Shown: positions 37,171 to 51,393 of the stretch, one piece after another
How the letters are laid out: every line of letters begins with the position of its first letter
Numbering within the stretch: position 1 is the stretch's first letter
Source of the DNA: Xiphias gladius
Lineage: Eukaryota > Chordata > Actinopteri > Istiophoriformes > Xiphiidae
Assembly (NCBI RefSeq): GCF_016859285.1
Contig: NC_053416.1
Coordinates: 9,004,001 to 9,068,000, forward strand
Direction: 5' to 3'
Length of the DNA stretch: 64,000 nt
The notes under the pieces: model-generated
Databases searched by the model: none
Told to the model about the DNA's origin: nothing
What the model saw: only the letters and a program-made list of their open reading frames with translations
Program-made: the position numbers and the translations under genes

Positions 37171-40100
37171 ATCACTGAAATACATTTCCCTGTGAGAGTT
37201 TTCTCATTGAATGAGGAAGAATCATTTGAAGGAAGTGATAAAATGTTCTTGTTATCATGAAATAACAATATTTGTGATGAGATAATTATCCTGTTATCTT
37301 TAGAATATCAGCTTTTGATTTCTTGACAAATTATTATGAGAAAACGACTCATGATCTTGAGATAACAGGATTTTAAAAAAATCGCATCCTTTGACATCCG
37401 TATGGTGGAATATTGTCAATCCTCTATTAATTCTTGTGTCTACTATGATATCGATTCCTTTATGCCAGACTTCTGTAAAAGGACCACAAAATTAACAATA
37501 CACTATCCAGCTATTTGGCAACGATAATAGCTCTTCTGGATCTCCACTCAAGCAGATGTAAGTGGGAGAGATTAACATAGATGCATTCATACCACAACGT
37601 TAACAGTCTTGTCCCTGAGTAGGAATTGGCTGTGGCTCAGAACCAACCACAAGCAGACCGATCTGGTCTTAATCAGGGCCATGCTGTAGTAAAGCACAGG
37701 TCTGGGTCTCTGTTTCCCATTTAAGGCAGTGCAGCGTTGGTATACCTCTGCCAGAATTACAGCATTAGACAACTTTAGTCTCCTTCATACAAGAACACTG
37801 AGACAATTCACATAGTATCAACTGTTTTCATACTGTTCCCTGTTAAATGTGTTCTCTCTCTACAAATGCTGCAAGGCTAAACTGATCATCAGAGCAGAGG
37901 TGATGCATATGCTGGCTCCCACCACAGCCATCTTTCTATAACATCTAGGGACTATATGGTGCATATGGAACTATAGAATAGAAAGTCTGTTTTATTGCAC
38001 TCTTATGATGTAAATAATCACAGCAACAGCTCCACTATAAGGTGTGCCGCTTATCAAATTCGTGGTCGAGCCTGCAAGTGCAGATCACGTGGTATCAATG
38101 GCCATATTACAATATTTACCCAAAGATAATGACGTTCATACCTAATTGCAAATGCAGCCAGTGTTTTTATATATGAGAGAGCTGAAATGGTCAGTTATCA
38201 GCTGTGAATCATGTGAAACCATGGCTGCCGTGACATAAGACAGAGGCCTGATAGCACGTAGACTGTTTGATTACAGATGTATGTTTTCTATGATAACATA
38301 CTGACCTCTTAATCAGCAAGTTTTATATTTTCTGATTAACGCGCTCCACTAATGTTGGCCTACAACATCTTGTGTAAGTTACCGGTCCCCAGATATGACA
38401 TTTTTCAATAGATTAGACTATTTAGCTAGAGTGTTTGTGTATGACTTTGACCAAGCCTATCACTGAATTATAATCCGCCTTTGGGACCTGTGCATGGGTT
38501 CATTTTAAAGCTGGGAATAGTTGAGCGATTGTAGTGTGGAAATACTGGGAAGATTTGGTTATTAGAGAATGTTTTGCTGTTTTCAGAGTTTAAAAAAAAG
38601 CCACAATTTCCCACAATCTGAAGGTTGCACAGGGATATGGGGCTTTTTTTTTTTCTTTTTCTTGAAATGAGTCTTCCAAACAGCACCTCTTCCCAGGCCG
38701 CGCACTACTCCCACCAAACTCTACTAATGAAATGCCTTACAGATACAGTAGTTATGGTTAAGGTTAGGGCCATGGTCGGGTTTGCTTGAAACAAAGTAGG
38801 TCATACAATGTGTCTTTTGACCATGTCTAAAGGGAAAAGTTTTTATACCTGTTCCGACTGGTATTAACCGAAGGCAGAGCGAAAAGCACTCCATCCTAGC
38901 TTCCTCCTGGCTACATCTCACCGGCACCCTGACCTCTTCAGGAACTCTGTGTCTTTTGCATGTGTCTTTATAGTCTCAACAAGCAAATTTACAACTGGGG
39001 ACAAGGGAGCACACAATCAGACAGTCTCTCCTCGATGGCCTTCATGGTGTGGCACTTGTTGTACACAGCCCCTCCTCTCCTGCTGTCGGAAAAGTTGGTT
39101 TCAGATGCTGCTAGACGACCTGACAAGCACTTTGTTTTAAGCATGCCGAGGCCTTTACTGTTGACTGATTCCGCTTTGCATTTTAAAGCTTTGCATGCAG
39201 CCTGAAAGGAAGGTCTAACAGGTTGATAATTAAGGGCAAAAAAAAAAAAAAAAAATCACCTTAAGATGTTCTAACATCCCCCCCAAAAAACTGACTGTAG
39301 ATCAGGCAAATCACATAAGATTAAAACTGAGAAGATCCAACAGATCCTAAAAGACTGACATTCATATTTAGATAGTGCCGAGGTTCAATCAATCAGGGGA
39401 CATCTAAAGCCTGGCAGGTATCTGGAGGATTTACCTTTCAACGAAGAGCAATGAGTTTGCCCGTTAGGCCCAGTATTTTGTGTTGGGGAATAAACATTGC
39501 TTAAGGACTCAATAATTATGGCAATTCCTTTGAAAATCACAGAATACGATTGAGATTTGAGCAGCCGCCTTGACTGAGGCCTCATCATCCTGAAAAAATA
39601 TGCACAAAAACATGTTTAATAGATATAATACAGTCTGGACCCGGACATCTTTTCCGTCTATTCTTCTCTTTTTTTTTATGTGGCTGATAAGTTTATTCAT
39701 TGCAACCTTTTTGTGCAGTCGGTGAAAACAACAAGGTCCGCCAGTCTCTGCCTCATTCGGCTTCCAGCAGCGAGGGTTAAAAGTTGAAAGCGAGATAGCG
39801 CACTGGTGGCAGCAAGAACCGCGGAAGGGCGAGGCACGGCGAACAGGAAAAAACTTGGCAGTGCGAACATTTGTGGTCGATGTGAAAGGGCAGTGAGTGA
39901 TAGACTGCCAGGCTAATGTGTTTGTTTTCACGGTGGATTGACTGGAGGGTTAATGAAAGTGTTCCCCTTTTGGGCTGGAGCCAAGATTTAAACAGAGCTG
40001 GTGGTGACAACCATCTCTGCCTAATCATCAGGGCCCCGTCTGTCTCTGACTATCTGTGCACTTTCCCTCATCTTTCGTTCGCCTTGCTAAAGTTACCGTT

Positions 40101-40588
40101 TAAGGGTTGCTTCAACCTCAGTTACTGATGATTTGCCTTTGAGACGAGCGGTGGCACGTGGCAAATTAGTCATGTTGTCTTAACTGAGAGTTCACAAAGC
40201 CACACAGCTAAAGCAACATGTTTGCCATGCCGGAATACGCGAACACTTGCTTTGTGGTTCTAGTTTGATTACGGTGTTCTGTTCCTTTTAGGCCTTTTAC
40301 AGTATACAGAATACTCGCTGTATTCAGTTATGTGGCCTACTGTATGAGTTATTTCTCAAGTTCACTTTCATGCATCAATAGTAGACAATTCCAACACGCA
40401 ATATATTTAACTCACACTTGATGTATACTTCTCTAAATACTGCAATGAGGTGGTATACAGAGCTACTGTGAATGTAAACCATGGTCTGCTGCACCACCCC
40501 TATCTGGTTGTTGGTGGTAATAATCCCATAATCTTGGTTCAGGTCCAACAATCATCAACAGACATGAAGAAGTTGAAGTTTATTACAT

Positions 40589-40630
40589 GCCCAGATCTTC
40601 GCCCTCTGCGAAGATCTGGGAGATCTGGGC
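40589..40630. repeat. Nested perfect inverted repeat
   Basis: CCCAGATCTTCGC (40590-40602), loop CCTCT, then GCGAAGATCTGGG (40608-40620). It is followed directly by AGATCTGGGC (40621-40630), a second complement of the 5' arm GCCCAGATCT. Confidence 0.9.
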
Positions 40631-40990
40631 TCAACTGAAGCACGTACTGTTTCTGTGAGAGCCACAGGATGGCTTTATAAAGCTTGTCCCAGTGAGCTCT
40701 GATAAACCTTCACACGCATGCAGGCTTAACGGACACTTGGGCACTGCTGGCAGTTCATGGAAACATGTATCACAAGTAGGCACTTGACTACAACTAAATA
40801 CTGCAAGTGTTTGGGTGCAATATTAGAACGGAGCTAAAATACTGCTGAGTGGTATTTGAGGCTTTAACCTTTTTGATTTTAAACTGTTGATTGGAGCGTG
40901 AATAAAAGACTTTCAATAAATATTTTTGGTCGCCAAAGTCAACCCTGTAGTATCTTCCAGAGTCCAGAGTCAAACTGTGGGATTTACTGT

Positions 40991-41032
40991 AAATCCCAAG
41001 TGTCGTCTGAGATTTCGACGACACTGGGATTT
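40991..41032. repeat. Near-perfect inverted repeat
   Basis: The arms AAATCCCAAGTGTCGTC and GACGACACTGGGATTT pair with one bulged base and a 9-base loop. Confidence 0.85.
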
Positions 41033-42456
41033 CCTGTTATTTTGCTGGTCATTCTGACAATTGTAACAAGCTTTCTCATAAGCCTGAATTCATGACCAAG
41101 CCATGCTGTCAGGAGGAATTTTAAAACACTCTTTATCTGAGTTTTGTAAACTATTTCAAGGACTGACTGACTCATTCTGAATCTGTTCAGTCTCCTCAAA
41201 AGATTAAGCATTTGTGTGTATTTCTCGAAGATATGGTTAATATTTTAAGAGATGCTAAATCAGCTGTCCAGAACTGCACCAAGATGTGTGAGTCTTTCTA
41301 CAGTTCATTGCTCATCAAGTTCACCTGGCCCCACTGTTAATTTCTCGTTGGCAGAAATAATATTTTTTATCAAATAATATTTTCTTTATTCTTACCAATT
41401 TAATGTCCAGTGGGCTAAACCAGGTTCATGCACTACGCTAGGATACTAATAGTTCAGACATGGGTACAATGTATCCCCAATGTTACCCCCCTACATCCAG
41501 TACAGGCAGTTATTAAGTCCTCTCATATGTTAAGAAAAAAAACCCCATCCAAGTGGTGCCTGTGCTGTAATGCTCTTGTATTTACGGATCTTTTTAAAAT
41601 ATAGAAGATCGGCAGTCTCTTGGTCCACATATATGATGACTCCTACCTCAGCCACTATTTGACTGAGACAGAGGTGAGAATTCTAACTGTCACTAACCTC
41701 CACTCCTCGACACTGACACTTTCACAACATGTGGCATCCTGTCTTTTCCTTGGGCTTCACACCCAACTTCCATCACACAGAGCATTACAAAGTGCAGTTG
41801 TGGTATTTTCTCACTCTCCTGCCTCTAACAACATTTGTTGTCATTGCTGATGATAATAATTAAAGGCGACTGTTTAATCCATATTTTGCATGTGAGTGAA
41901 TGTGAGGGGAATGTGTCACCGTGCTCTGTTTATTTTTTGGTGTGCACAGGCCAGCCGTCTGTGCTCTGACTGACGTGAAACTATTACATCAACACTGAGC
42001 TCTGGGTCCTCGGGTAGAGGAGCATAAATCATTTAGCATTAGCCAAAATAATATCAAGCTCTTCTGGATCGCATGCTGAGGAATGAGCCATGCTCTCTGT
42101 CTCTTTGTCTACTTTATCTCACTATTGTAGACTCTGTGATGTTGGGAGAGGCATTGATAGAGCACATGTGTTTGCTTTCCAGGAGCAATTCTCTAACACC
42201 TCTGAACATTTGGATTTGAATGTAATAAATATAGTTGATGTAGAGGGCATTTAAATGTAGTTGGACCTTTGTTGACTTCCAGCATTGTAGATTTTTGTGT
42301 GTTCAGAGTTCTGTTATCACTAATGTTACATTTGTGCAAAGGAGATAGGACTTTCAAGCTCCTCAAAACAAGACATTAACTGGAAAAGAGGACTGAAAAG
42401 ACACACATAAGTTACATCATGACTTATATTGTCTAACTACAGGTAACTGTGTTGGA

Positions 42457-42998
42457 CAGTGGTGGAAGATGTATTCAGATCCTTTACTGAAAAGTTAAAA
42501 GTAATTTGCACTAAAGTCATAATACCACAAAGTACAGATACTCTTACAAGCCAAAGTCCTGCATTCAAGAGTAGTATTATCAGCGAACTGTACTTCAGAG
42601 TAAATGGTGCTCATTATGCATAATGGGTCCTTTCAGAGTTTTACATTATTTTACATATATTATCGTACTGGATTATTATTACTGATGCATAAATGCATAA
42701 GCCGCACTTTGATTTAGTGTTCGATCCTGGCGGAGATAATTATAACTACTCCATGTTACTGCGTAGCTCCGTCTATGACAAAGCATCATGTTTTATAAGC
42801 TAATCATTATTTATGGTCTCATATAAAATCCTAATCATGTAAAATCTTATTCTGTAAGGTAACTGGTAACTGCTGCTGTTCAATACATGTAGTAAGGTAA
42901 GAAGTACAATATTTCCAGAAATATTTCCATTACGGTTAAATGTGGAAGAGAGGAAGAATATTAGCATAACATTTAAATACTGGAGTAAAGTACAAGTG
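42457..42998 (+). mobile_element. hAT-like nonautonomous element, second long copy
   Basis: The left end CAGTGGTGGAAGATGTATTC matches the copy at 34479. Internal phrases TACTGATGCATAAATGCATA, TATAAGCTAATCATTATTTA and GTAAGGTAACTGGTAACTGC and a right end GGAGTAAAGTACAAGTGG belong to the same family. It is followed within ten bases by a tRNA-like SINE head. Confidence 0.6.
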
Positions 42999-43003
42999 GG
43001 GTG

Positions 43004-43085
43004 TTCGGTGGCCTAGTGGTATGGATGTACGGTACACTATGTACAGTAACTGCAACTTTCCTGGTACGATTCAGACCGGGGAGCT
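43004..43085 (+). mobile_element. tRNA-derived SINE head (degenerate)
   Basis: GTGGCCTAGTGGTATGGA is a good RNA polymerase III A box. About 45 bases later GGTACGATTCAGACCGGGG resembles a B box (GGTTCGANTCC) with substitutions. This is the layout of tRNA-related SINE 5' regions in fish. The body and tail are not clearly defined. Confidence 0.45.
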
Positions 43086-46075
43086 TTCATTTTTTAGTAT
43101 TACAGTTGAATAATTTTTTGCTGTCTCAGGCCTTACGTTTCTACCTCTCACCTGAACTGTGTCCGCATGGTCTAAAATATCTGAGTCAACCTCACCTGCA
43201 GCGACGAATATGTATTCGGCTAACGGCGTGAAAAGAGTGAAATACGCACACACTGCAGCGTGTTTCATATACGGTTTGTGGGCAAACGCTAAGTAATCGT
43301 GGCTGAGCGGAAGGTGTGAAACCGAGGCAGCTGAGTTATGTCACCATGCATGTAAAAGCACCAGAGTCATGTTCAGTGCCATATGTTCTACCACCAACAC
43401 ACATTAGATATTAAAGTAGGTCATAGGTAACAATATGGTATCACTTTGGCTAATGTGCTGTAAATTAAACATCCAAGTCGGGAGGGATTCAGAGATATTC
43501 CCCGGGTGGTGATATCATCTCTTCCTGTCTCCGCTGCCAGCCCCCTGACCTTCTACAGTGCATGTTGTAAGTGAATACTCCCTCTAAATGGAGCATCAAA
43601 CAATTGGCCCTCTCCAGGCTGCATAATGGGACCCTGTGGCAGAAACACAGGAGATATTCCTGTTTGAGCTGTGTGTCATTCTCCTGAGGAGAGCAAGGAG
43701 CGCGAAGCAGGCATGAACCGTAAATCCCTCTGCTATAAGACGCTCTGCCGGCAATATGGTTCATATTTACAATTTATAACTCATGGTCAAACAATTTGAT
43801 TGGGTTTATGAAGGCTGTCTGCAGCCAAGAACAACTATATGAGAGCGGTGAGAATGAACCAAAACAGTTGTGGGCCGGAGAGCTAAAAAAATGAGCTGAA
43901 ACGCGATATAGAGCTCCTTAATGCAGAGGGGTGCTACAGGTTCAGGTGCTGATTTTCTTTAGGTTCATAGCTACGAGCAACTCCTTTTACATTGTCATTT
44001 GATACTTTGCTCTTATAGAAAAACAGTGATTATAGCCACCTTAATTAATAAAATCATAACTCTTTTTTATAACTGATTACGATGTTCTTTTTTGTGTTTG
44101 TGTAGGTGGGCCTTTGGTCGTACAGTATGTATCAAATGTGGAGAAGTGGAGTTAGAGTGAGTTAAAGAAGTTTATTTTGGTACATTTTTTGCCATGCATC
44201 TGGCTCACCATTGGAATCCGTTGTAAGAGCTGTAAATCGAAAAAAATTCACAGCTTCATCCTCCGCGAAAGAGCAACATACAAACTTTTCAGAGCCACCT
44301 TCGAAGTTTACAAGTATTTGATACTCAAAAGATAGTTTTTCTTTAGGTTAAAGAGTCACTGGGAATCCAAATTCACCTCCACGTAAATCCTTATTATTAC
44401 ACCGACAGAGCATAACATGATTGAATTAAATAGCGATGGAGGCAGAATACCACGGACATTTCCCACAGCGATGTGAGGTCATGGTTTTGGCTTGAAGTCT
44501 GCTGGGACACCCAAAGATAATGGAGCCCTATCTCTGAACACATGACAAAAAGACAACTTCAAGTCTCCACTGACTTGTCTGCTCTACAAATACCAGACGA
44601 AAAAAATACTCTTACGGAGCAAATTGACAGAGGCAGCCTGTTAGACCCAGATTAGCAATAATTCCTACAGAAAAGTTTAAATTTTTTCATCAAAGCAGCT
44701 GGATCATATCGAGCTGTGTAGATATTTCCATTCTGTGCGGTTAAGTATCCGACGTCCATGTTTCTTTGTCTGGTTTTCTGGTATTGACGGCCATTATTAT
44801 AATCTGCAGGGAAAAGTGGCTGTAGTGGTGTCATGGCAGGCAAATGTTTTATATTCGCAACTTTTCTACCACTCTGACAAACTCTTGTGAAGAAAATCCC
44901 TATTTTCTTATTTTTACAGATTGTAACGAAGTACATTGGTTTAAACTGATCTTCAATTTTTTTTTTTTGTGTCCCAACATACGAAAATCTTTAATCTGAT
45001 TCCTGCTGCAGAAAAGTAGTCCACCAGTTTACAGCAAACAGGGTCTGAATATGTTTCCACTAATGAAAAGTGAAGAGCCAACTTTGAAACCACAGAATAT
45101 ATGTGCCCAAGATGGTATTTTTGTAATTACATGTTTAACATCAACTGAGATCCTACTTCAGACAACTTCTAGAAATTTAAATTTGAAAAAAAACTTCCAA
45201 AGAAAAAAAATCATACATGATGAAACATTACAAATCTTTTTTCCAATAATTCAAAAACAAACTGTTTCCAATAACTATCAGCTATGTTTTCACTTTTTCA
45301 TAACGATGAGGGTAAACAAAATATTAGAAGCACCTATCAGGGTAGCGCAATGGAATTCAACAGCACAACCACCTCCATAGTAACCGTAAAGTTGAATCAG
45401 CACCTTTCTAGAACAGTTTCAATAAAAACTGAACATTTTAAGTCTCATGAAGGTTGCATCTATTGCAGCACTGTTGTGTTAAGACTGCCATAGTTTTAGC
45501 TAAGCAAAGCTAAGCTATGGCAAAGAGTCTCCAGGGCCACTATTGGCCGTCAGAGTCGTCCCAAAACAACTTCCCCAAGTACACATGTAACACTGAACGT
45601 GAAAAACCAAAGTTTCCACCCAACTAAGGCATTCTGTCACCATCTATGATTAATGGCACAGCCGACCAGACTGCTCAGATAGTCTAAAAAAAGATTACAG
45701 TAACTTCATTAGTTTTATTTTCTCTCTTGCTTCTAAGAAACTGCCGTCAGCACTGTTCATAGTTTCAGCATTTAGGTCACAGTTTCAGCTGCCAAAATGT
45801 CCAAACTCAGTATTTATATCATGGCTGCCTGATTGTGCCTGATTCTATGTATGGTCAGGAGGCGAGGACGTATTGCAGGTATGCGCCACAAGCAGAGCTC
45901 ATAAATTCTGCTGCCAAAGGCTTGAGTGGCAGCTCAGTCCAATTGTCTCAAGACTTTCTCTCCCCTCCCTCGTTTTCGTTCTCTCTCTCTGCAAAGTGAT
46001 TAAATTCTCCTGTGGCATTTTGGATAGGATTCAAAGATCAGACACTTTACAGTCATAGCTGTGGCATGCACTGGC

Positions 46076-46214
<139 letters not shown>

Positions 46215-48441
46215 AAGCGCTGCACAAACATCCATGTGTAGAAGACAAGTGAGTTTTATGCTCTTAGTCTCAGGGTTCAGACAATCAGACTGGGAGGAGA
46301 TAATTGTAATTGCTGCATTAAGTCATCTGACAAGCCATGAATCTATTCTGGTAAGCACGAATTTAACCCAGTTTTTGAATCGAGTCATTAGTTACATGAC
46401 TGCATTTGTTCATTGGCCCCCTTTGGGTTAAAGGCAAACTTTCAAAAGATAACAGCAAATAGGCCAAACGTGTCCCTCTCTGTCCTGCGAAGTCCTTGCA
46501 CTGTTAATTAAGCATTAACAGTCAGATGCTGTCCCGCTAGAACACACACATGCTAATGTTATGAGAGAGTGGCATCCAAAAAAGACAAAAAAAAACCAAA
46601 ACAAAGAGTAGGGGACTTTTAAAAACATTTCCATTTAAGTCACTTTTATTGTAATTAATTCACTTAGGGTATTAGCCTTTTATGTAAAGCTATATTTATT
46701 TAGTTCACCTGGTTATCCAAATCTACTTATACCGTAGCCTCAACTGTGCATGCAAACGTAAAATCTCACTGCATATGGTCGGGGGGAGCTTTGAAAGACA
46801 TGATAACACACGTCAAACATGGAGAAACTCCATCAAGAAAGAGCAACAACGGTCACATATCAGACCTCAAAAAGGGATACAGGGATTTCGGGAGGAAGGT
46901 AAAGCACGCTGTAAGAGGATAGCTGTTCAACGCCCCAAAACAGAGTAACCGCAAGACTTGTATGTTGTTGCTATGTATGGCAGGATTCAACGTGGAACTG
47001 AGGCACAGCTTTTGAGACTCACTTACCAAAACATCAGCTGTATTTTATCTAAATAAAAAGGGTTTGGCATTTCAACATCTGCTGATTGCACACAGCATCC
47101 CGGTGAACATGCAGAAACCTCTGAGCAATGAAAAAGCGAACTGGTCTGATGCCATTTCTTTCACCCCTTTATGTCATGAGCTACAACAGCCAACTGACTG
47201 ATGACAGGAGAAGGTGAAACCTATGATCAGGTGTGTTTTATTCTTATTTCAAATTTTCTTGTACGATTTAGACAGCAATAACCACGCCTATTTACACATG
47301 ACACAGTCAAAAATCACTGTGAAGATTAACAAGTAGTAATAATAATCTGTATTTATGGAGCACTTCTCTTAAACCATGTTACAGAGTTGGACTGAAGCTG
47401 TGGTGGTCCTGCTATATTAGCTACGGGACATTTATTTAGTATCAAGAGTTTCTTATTTCGGTCACATTTGCCTCATTTACACAAGCCTTTTTCTGTATTG
47501 TGTTCCTGTCAAAATGTAAGTCTTCTCACAGTAGTAATGACAACAACAGAAGAGAACCCGTAAACAGGTTTCCGTGCCAACCAAAATGTGTCGGCCCAAG
47601 TGGGCTGCTGTGCATACGTAATGCATGTGCTGCATGTGAGTAATGCGTTCAGTCTCGCTTCACTGGATGTGATATGGTGAGTGTGTATGGCCATGTGTGA
47701 TGGACCCAGAGGGCCTGCCACCTGACCATCTCAGCGGTGGTATTTAGATGACATTAATCACGGTGATAAGAAGCTGGCACTTGCAGGCCACTTGGTTGAT
47801 CAGTTACAGTGAGGCAGAGGAGATGGTGATGCTTCAGTATGACTTAGTACCGCTGAATCAAAAAAGTGAACATCCACCCGCTCTGTTAAAAATGTTCTGT
47901 GCTTGTCCTCAGATTTGCACTTAGTCATCCTCAAAAACCAATTCAGTCATCCTCTAATCGTGTGGTTTCACAAGCCATTATGCACCTGTATGTGCTATAT
48001 TATGTATCATGACAGGCTACTGATCGATGACATACGTATGAGGTTTAATTTATGATCTGGTTGTTATTTCTTATAATCTCGGTGCAGTGAATTTTGACAT
48101 GACATGTATTCCTTGTGTTGTAATGAAACAAGCATGTTTGCGCAGACATCTGGTGGTCTCATATTGGCTAAATGCTGGACTTCAACCCTGGGCTGCAGCT
48201 AAAGATTAAAGAGCATTATTTAAAATTAATCACTACTTTCCGCCTTGTCATCGCAATTTTAAAGAGTTAGTGAAGTTTTAATATGACTTTAGATACTGTA
48301 ACTGATATCTGTACCATAATACCATTACAGTGATTATCCCAAGTGTGTGTGTTAATGTTTATTAATTCTCTCACTTTGACTGTGAACACGTGTTTCTGTG
48401 TCCCTGTGGGTTCTGTCTATGTTTCATCGCTCTGCTGTTAA

Positions 48442-48483
48442 CACCTCTCCCAGAGTGGGTCATCACCCACTCTGGGAGAGGTG
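48442..48483. repeat. Perfect 19-bp inverted repeat, 4-base loop
   Basis: CACCTCTCCCAGAGTGGGT (48442-48460), loop CATC, then ACCCACTCTGGGAGAGGTG (48465-48483). All 19 pairs match. Confidence 0.97.
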
Positions 48484-50250
48484 AGAGCTCCAAGTGGGCT
48501 CTTCATCTGACTGGCCAGTGTCCCTTTGTGTCCATATACTAATGAAACAATATGAGTTTATTCCTGCTGAGACCTGTGCCTGAATTCTAAATAAATGTAC
48601 TCCTTATTCTGGTTATCTGGTTATCTGTCATCGTCCCTCTTTCACAAAGTGCACTCACACCGACAGTTTGTTTTCTTTGCTCTCAAACCTGCATGAAAAC
48701 TGTACTTATTAGCATTTTTGTACATAGTTTAAGTCCTCGTGGTCCAATGACGAGTGTAAGGTTTTGGTGGTGGCGAACCCTTACAAACCGGATAAAAGCC
48801 AGCGGTGTTGAGGTGTATAGCGTGATGGAACAAGTTTTTAAAAAAGTTCCACAACCCTCATCAACATGTAGCAGGCAAAACAGTCTCACAGATTCCAGCA
48901 GCAGAGGTGTCACCCAACCTGACCCCGTCTTTCTGACCATACACTGCTTTCCCACCTGGCACGTATGCTGCACTTATGGTCCCTACCAGCACCATTATAC
49001 AGTGAAGGGCACATCGACACTCCCACAATAAATTAAGAAAATATATTTAAGATTTAGCCTTACCAATATTTCCATATACAAAATAAAAAAATAGTATTGC
49101 ATATACAGATTAAACAATAAAGAGAGACTGATTAAGTAGGGGTTCCCAAAATAAAAGCACAACATAACAGAAATGAACTTCCTGTATTAGTCTGTTTTGT
49201 CGAAGTTTACACAATCAATGTGCATGTGTGTGTTTTTTTTCCAACCTTAGTGAGGGGGGTTCCTTTCCAGCTGCCTCACAGAGAGCAAAACAGGAATTGA
49301 AAACAAAACTGGACTCCAATGTTGCTCATATTCTGGTCAGCACGTTGGTAACCGGTCACCTTGCAGCATGATGGAACCTCTCTGACCTCTTCATGATGTT
49401 GTGCCCTCCTCAGTGTTCATACCCTGTAAGAACACGTGGCCAAAAACAGATTACACTGAACATCATGAATCATTTTTACACTAGACTCTCCAGTATGAGT
49501 AATTGCTAGCTATCAGATGTCAAGAGTCTGCCTCCTTATGCCTGTTAAATGGTGTGTTTGAGTGCAATTTCCTGTGGCTGGTATAATTATGTCCTCACTG
49601 CTCATGAACTCCACTTCAGTTCTCTTGGAAAAGGACCAATAGCGACGTTTTCAGGTTGTGCGACCGAATGCAGAGAGTAGAGGGCGAGACTAACATAGAC
49701 CACTCCAAACATTCTTTGTGTGAAAATGGCCGTAGACGGCGGCAAACACACTGTATGCTCACTCAACACGCACGCACTTGCTGACTGAATGCTGTCATTA
49801 CAGACAAGAACAAATCCATGGAGTTGCCCTCCTCCTCATAGTCACATCACCGTACTCATCATCATCTCTCAGGCTGTGACCAATCACAGAGGAACTGCGA
49901 AAGCCCCAGAAGACAATAATAGAGGTGAACTGTTTCAGCAGAGGTTGCGTCAGGTTTTCAGTGTGTGAATTCAGAAGTGTAAAATGCTATCTGATCAGAC
50001 GAGAAGATAGATGAGCCTGCTGTCTAATTGGCCCCCTCTGATGGTGTCAGCGGGGGAATGAGATGATTTCCGTGTCATAGTTTCCCCCATCTGGGTGCCT
50101 CTGTCCTGATGTTGTGGTGATGACAGAGAACGACTCATCATCAGGGTCCTTGGCTGGGTGGATCCTCCGCTAAGCGGGGAGCTGAATGACCTCAGATTGC
50201 ATGAAGGGGGTTGTCTGTGAAGATTCTCAGTCAACCAGGTCATGGCATCC

Positions 50251-50427
50251 TGTAAGTGCTATGCGAAGGCAACTGGACTTGCTTGAAGTTCTTGAAGACG
50301 TTTCGCCTCTCATCCGAAAGAGAGTTCGAACTCCCCACTAGTCAGTCCTGCGGAAGCCTTTCGGATGAGAGGCAAAAACTCTTCAAGAACTTCAAGCAGG
50401 TCCAGTTGCCTTCGTATAGAACTTACA
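50251..50427. mobile_element. Inverted-repeat (MITE-like) element
   Basis: The arms are about 70 bp: TGTAAGTGCTATGCGAAGGC ... GTTTCGCCTCTCATCCGAAAG (50251-50320), and the complementary CTTTCGGATGAGAGGCAAAA ... GTTGCCTTCGTATAGAACTT ACA (50358-50427). About 37 bases separate them. The core TCGCCTCTCATCC with GAAGTTCTTGAAGACG is a familiar fish dispersed palindrome. It has no coding capacity. Confidence 0.75.
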
Positions 50428-51393
50428 GAACATGAAGGGGGTTCCTATTGCTGGAATGTAGAATTACATTTCAATCAGTTGGGACTTCAGGTCTGCTATG
50501 GGCCTGACCCACGCACGACTCTGGACAGATTACAGTCCTGGCGCTGGCAGTATCTCTGCTATATAAATGCAACTGAATTTGGTGAAACAGGAAAAAAGTG
50601 CAGGAGAGTAAAAAGTGAGAGCTAAGGAAGAAGGAAGAAGCGTCATGCAATATGTGACAGGCTGTTTGTGTTGAGTGTTTAAGGACTGTCTCCAAAGATT
50701 GATTCAGATGATTTTTTTGTTTTTTTTGTTTTTTTACTGCACATACTGAAGCTGTATCAACATTTACTAAAAATATTTTGAAAAGCGATGAGAGAGAAAC
50801 TCCGTATGTGAAGGGGACTTGGGGGTGGGTGGTTTTTTTGTTTGCGTAGGCCTGCCTCTGGCCTGCACTGCATTGTGCCCTGAAAGCAGATTGAAAAGGT
50901 TCATAAAGATTATTGTTAGATATTTAGACTGAAGGCCGCTGAGACAACTCTTTCTAGTACTCTAGTAAAAAAGAAAGTCTAGAGACTGGTCGATAATTAT
51001 GAAGAGACCCTGGATCAAGGTGTGGTTTCTAAAGTTAAGATTTAACCACAGCAGTTTTAAAGATAATTTTGAAGTTTGAAGTCCAACACCAAAAGTAAAG
51101 ACTGGAAGCTGCTCAGAGAGAAGCTCTCAGTACAATTGGGAGCGGTGTGAGTTCGTCTGAGACGGTATGGTGCCAGTGATGCAGTGTCTGATTCAAATCC
51201 TGCCCGTTTTTGTACCTGGAGAATCCAAACTGTGCCAAACTTTTAAGAGTTGAAAACTGTAAGATTTTTGCAACTGTAATAAAACTCTAGGATTAATGTA
51301 GCCACTACTATATTAGTCTACATCATTAAAGGCTGCTAATATACACTGCATATATTATACAGTATATACCTTTGAATTACATATTTTAATGGT

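Noticed and set aside
51120-51215. Possible tRNA or SINE head (GATTCAAATCCTGCCCG)
   Set aside because: The B-box-like string lacks a matching A box at the right distance and no cloverleaf can be drawn.
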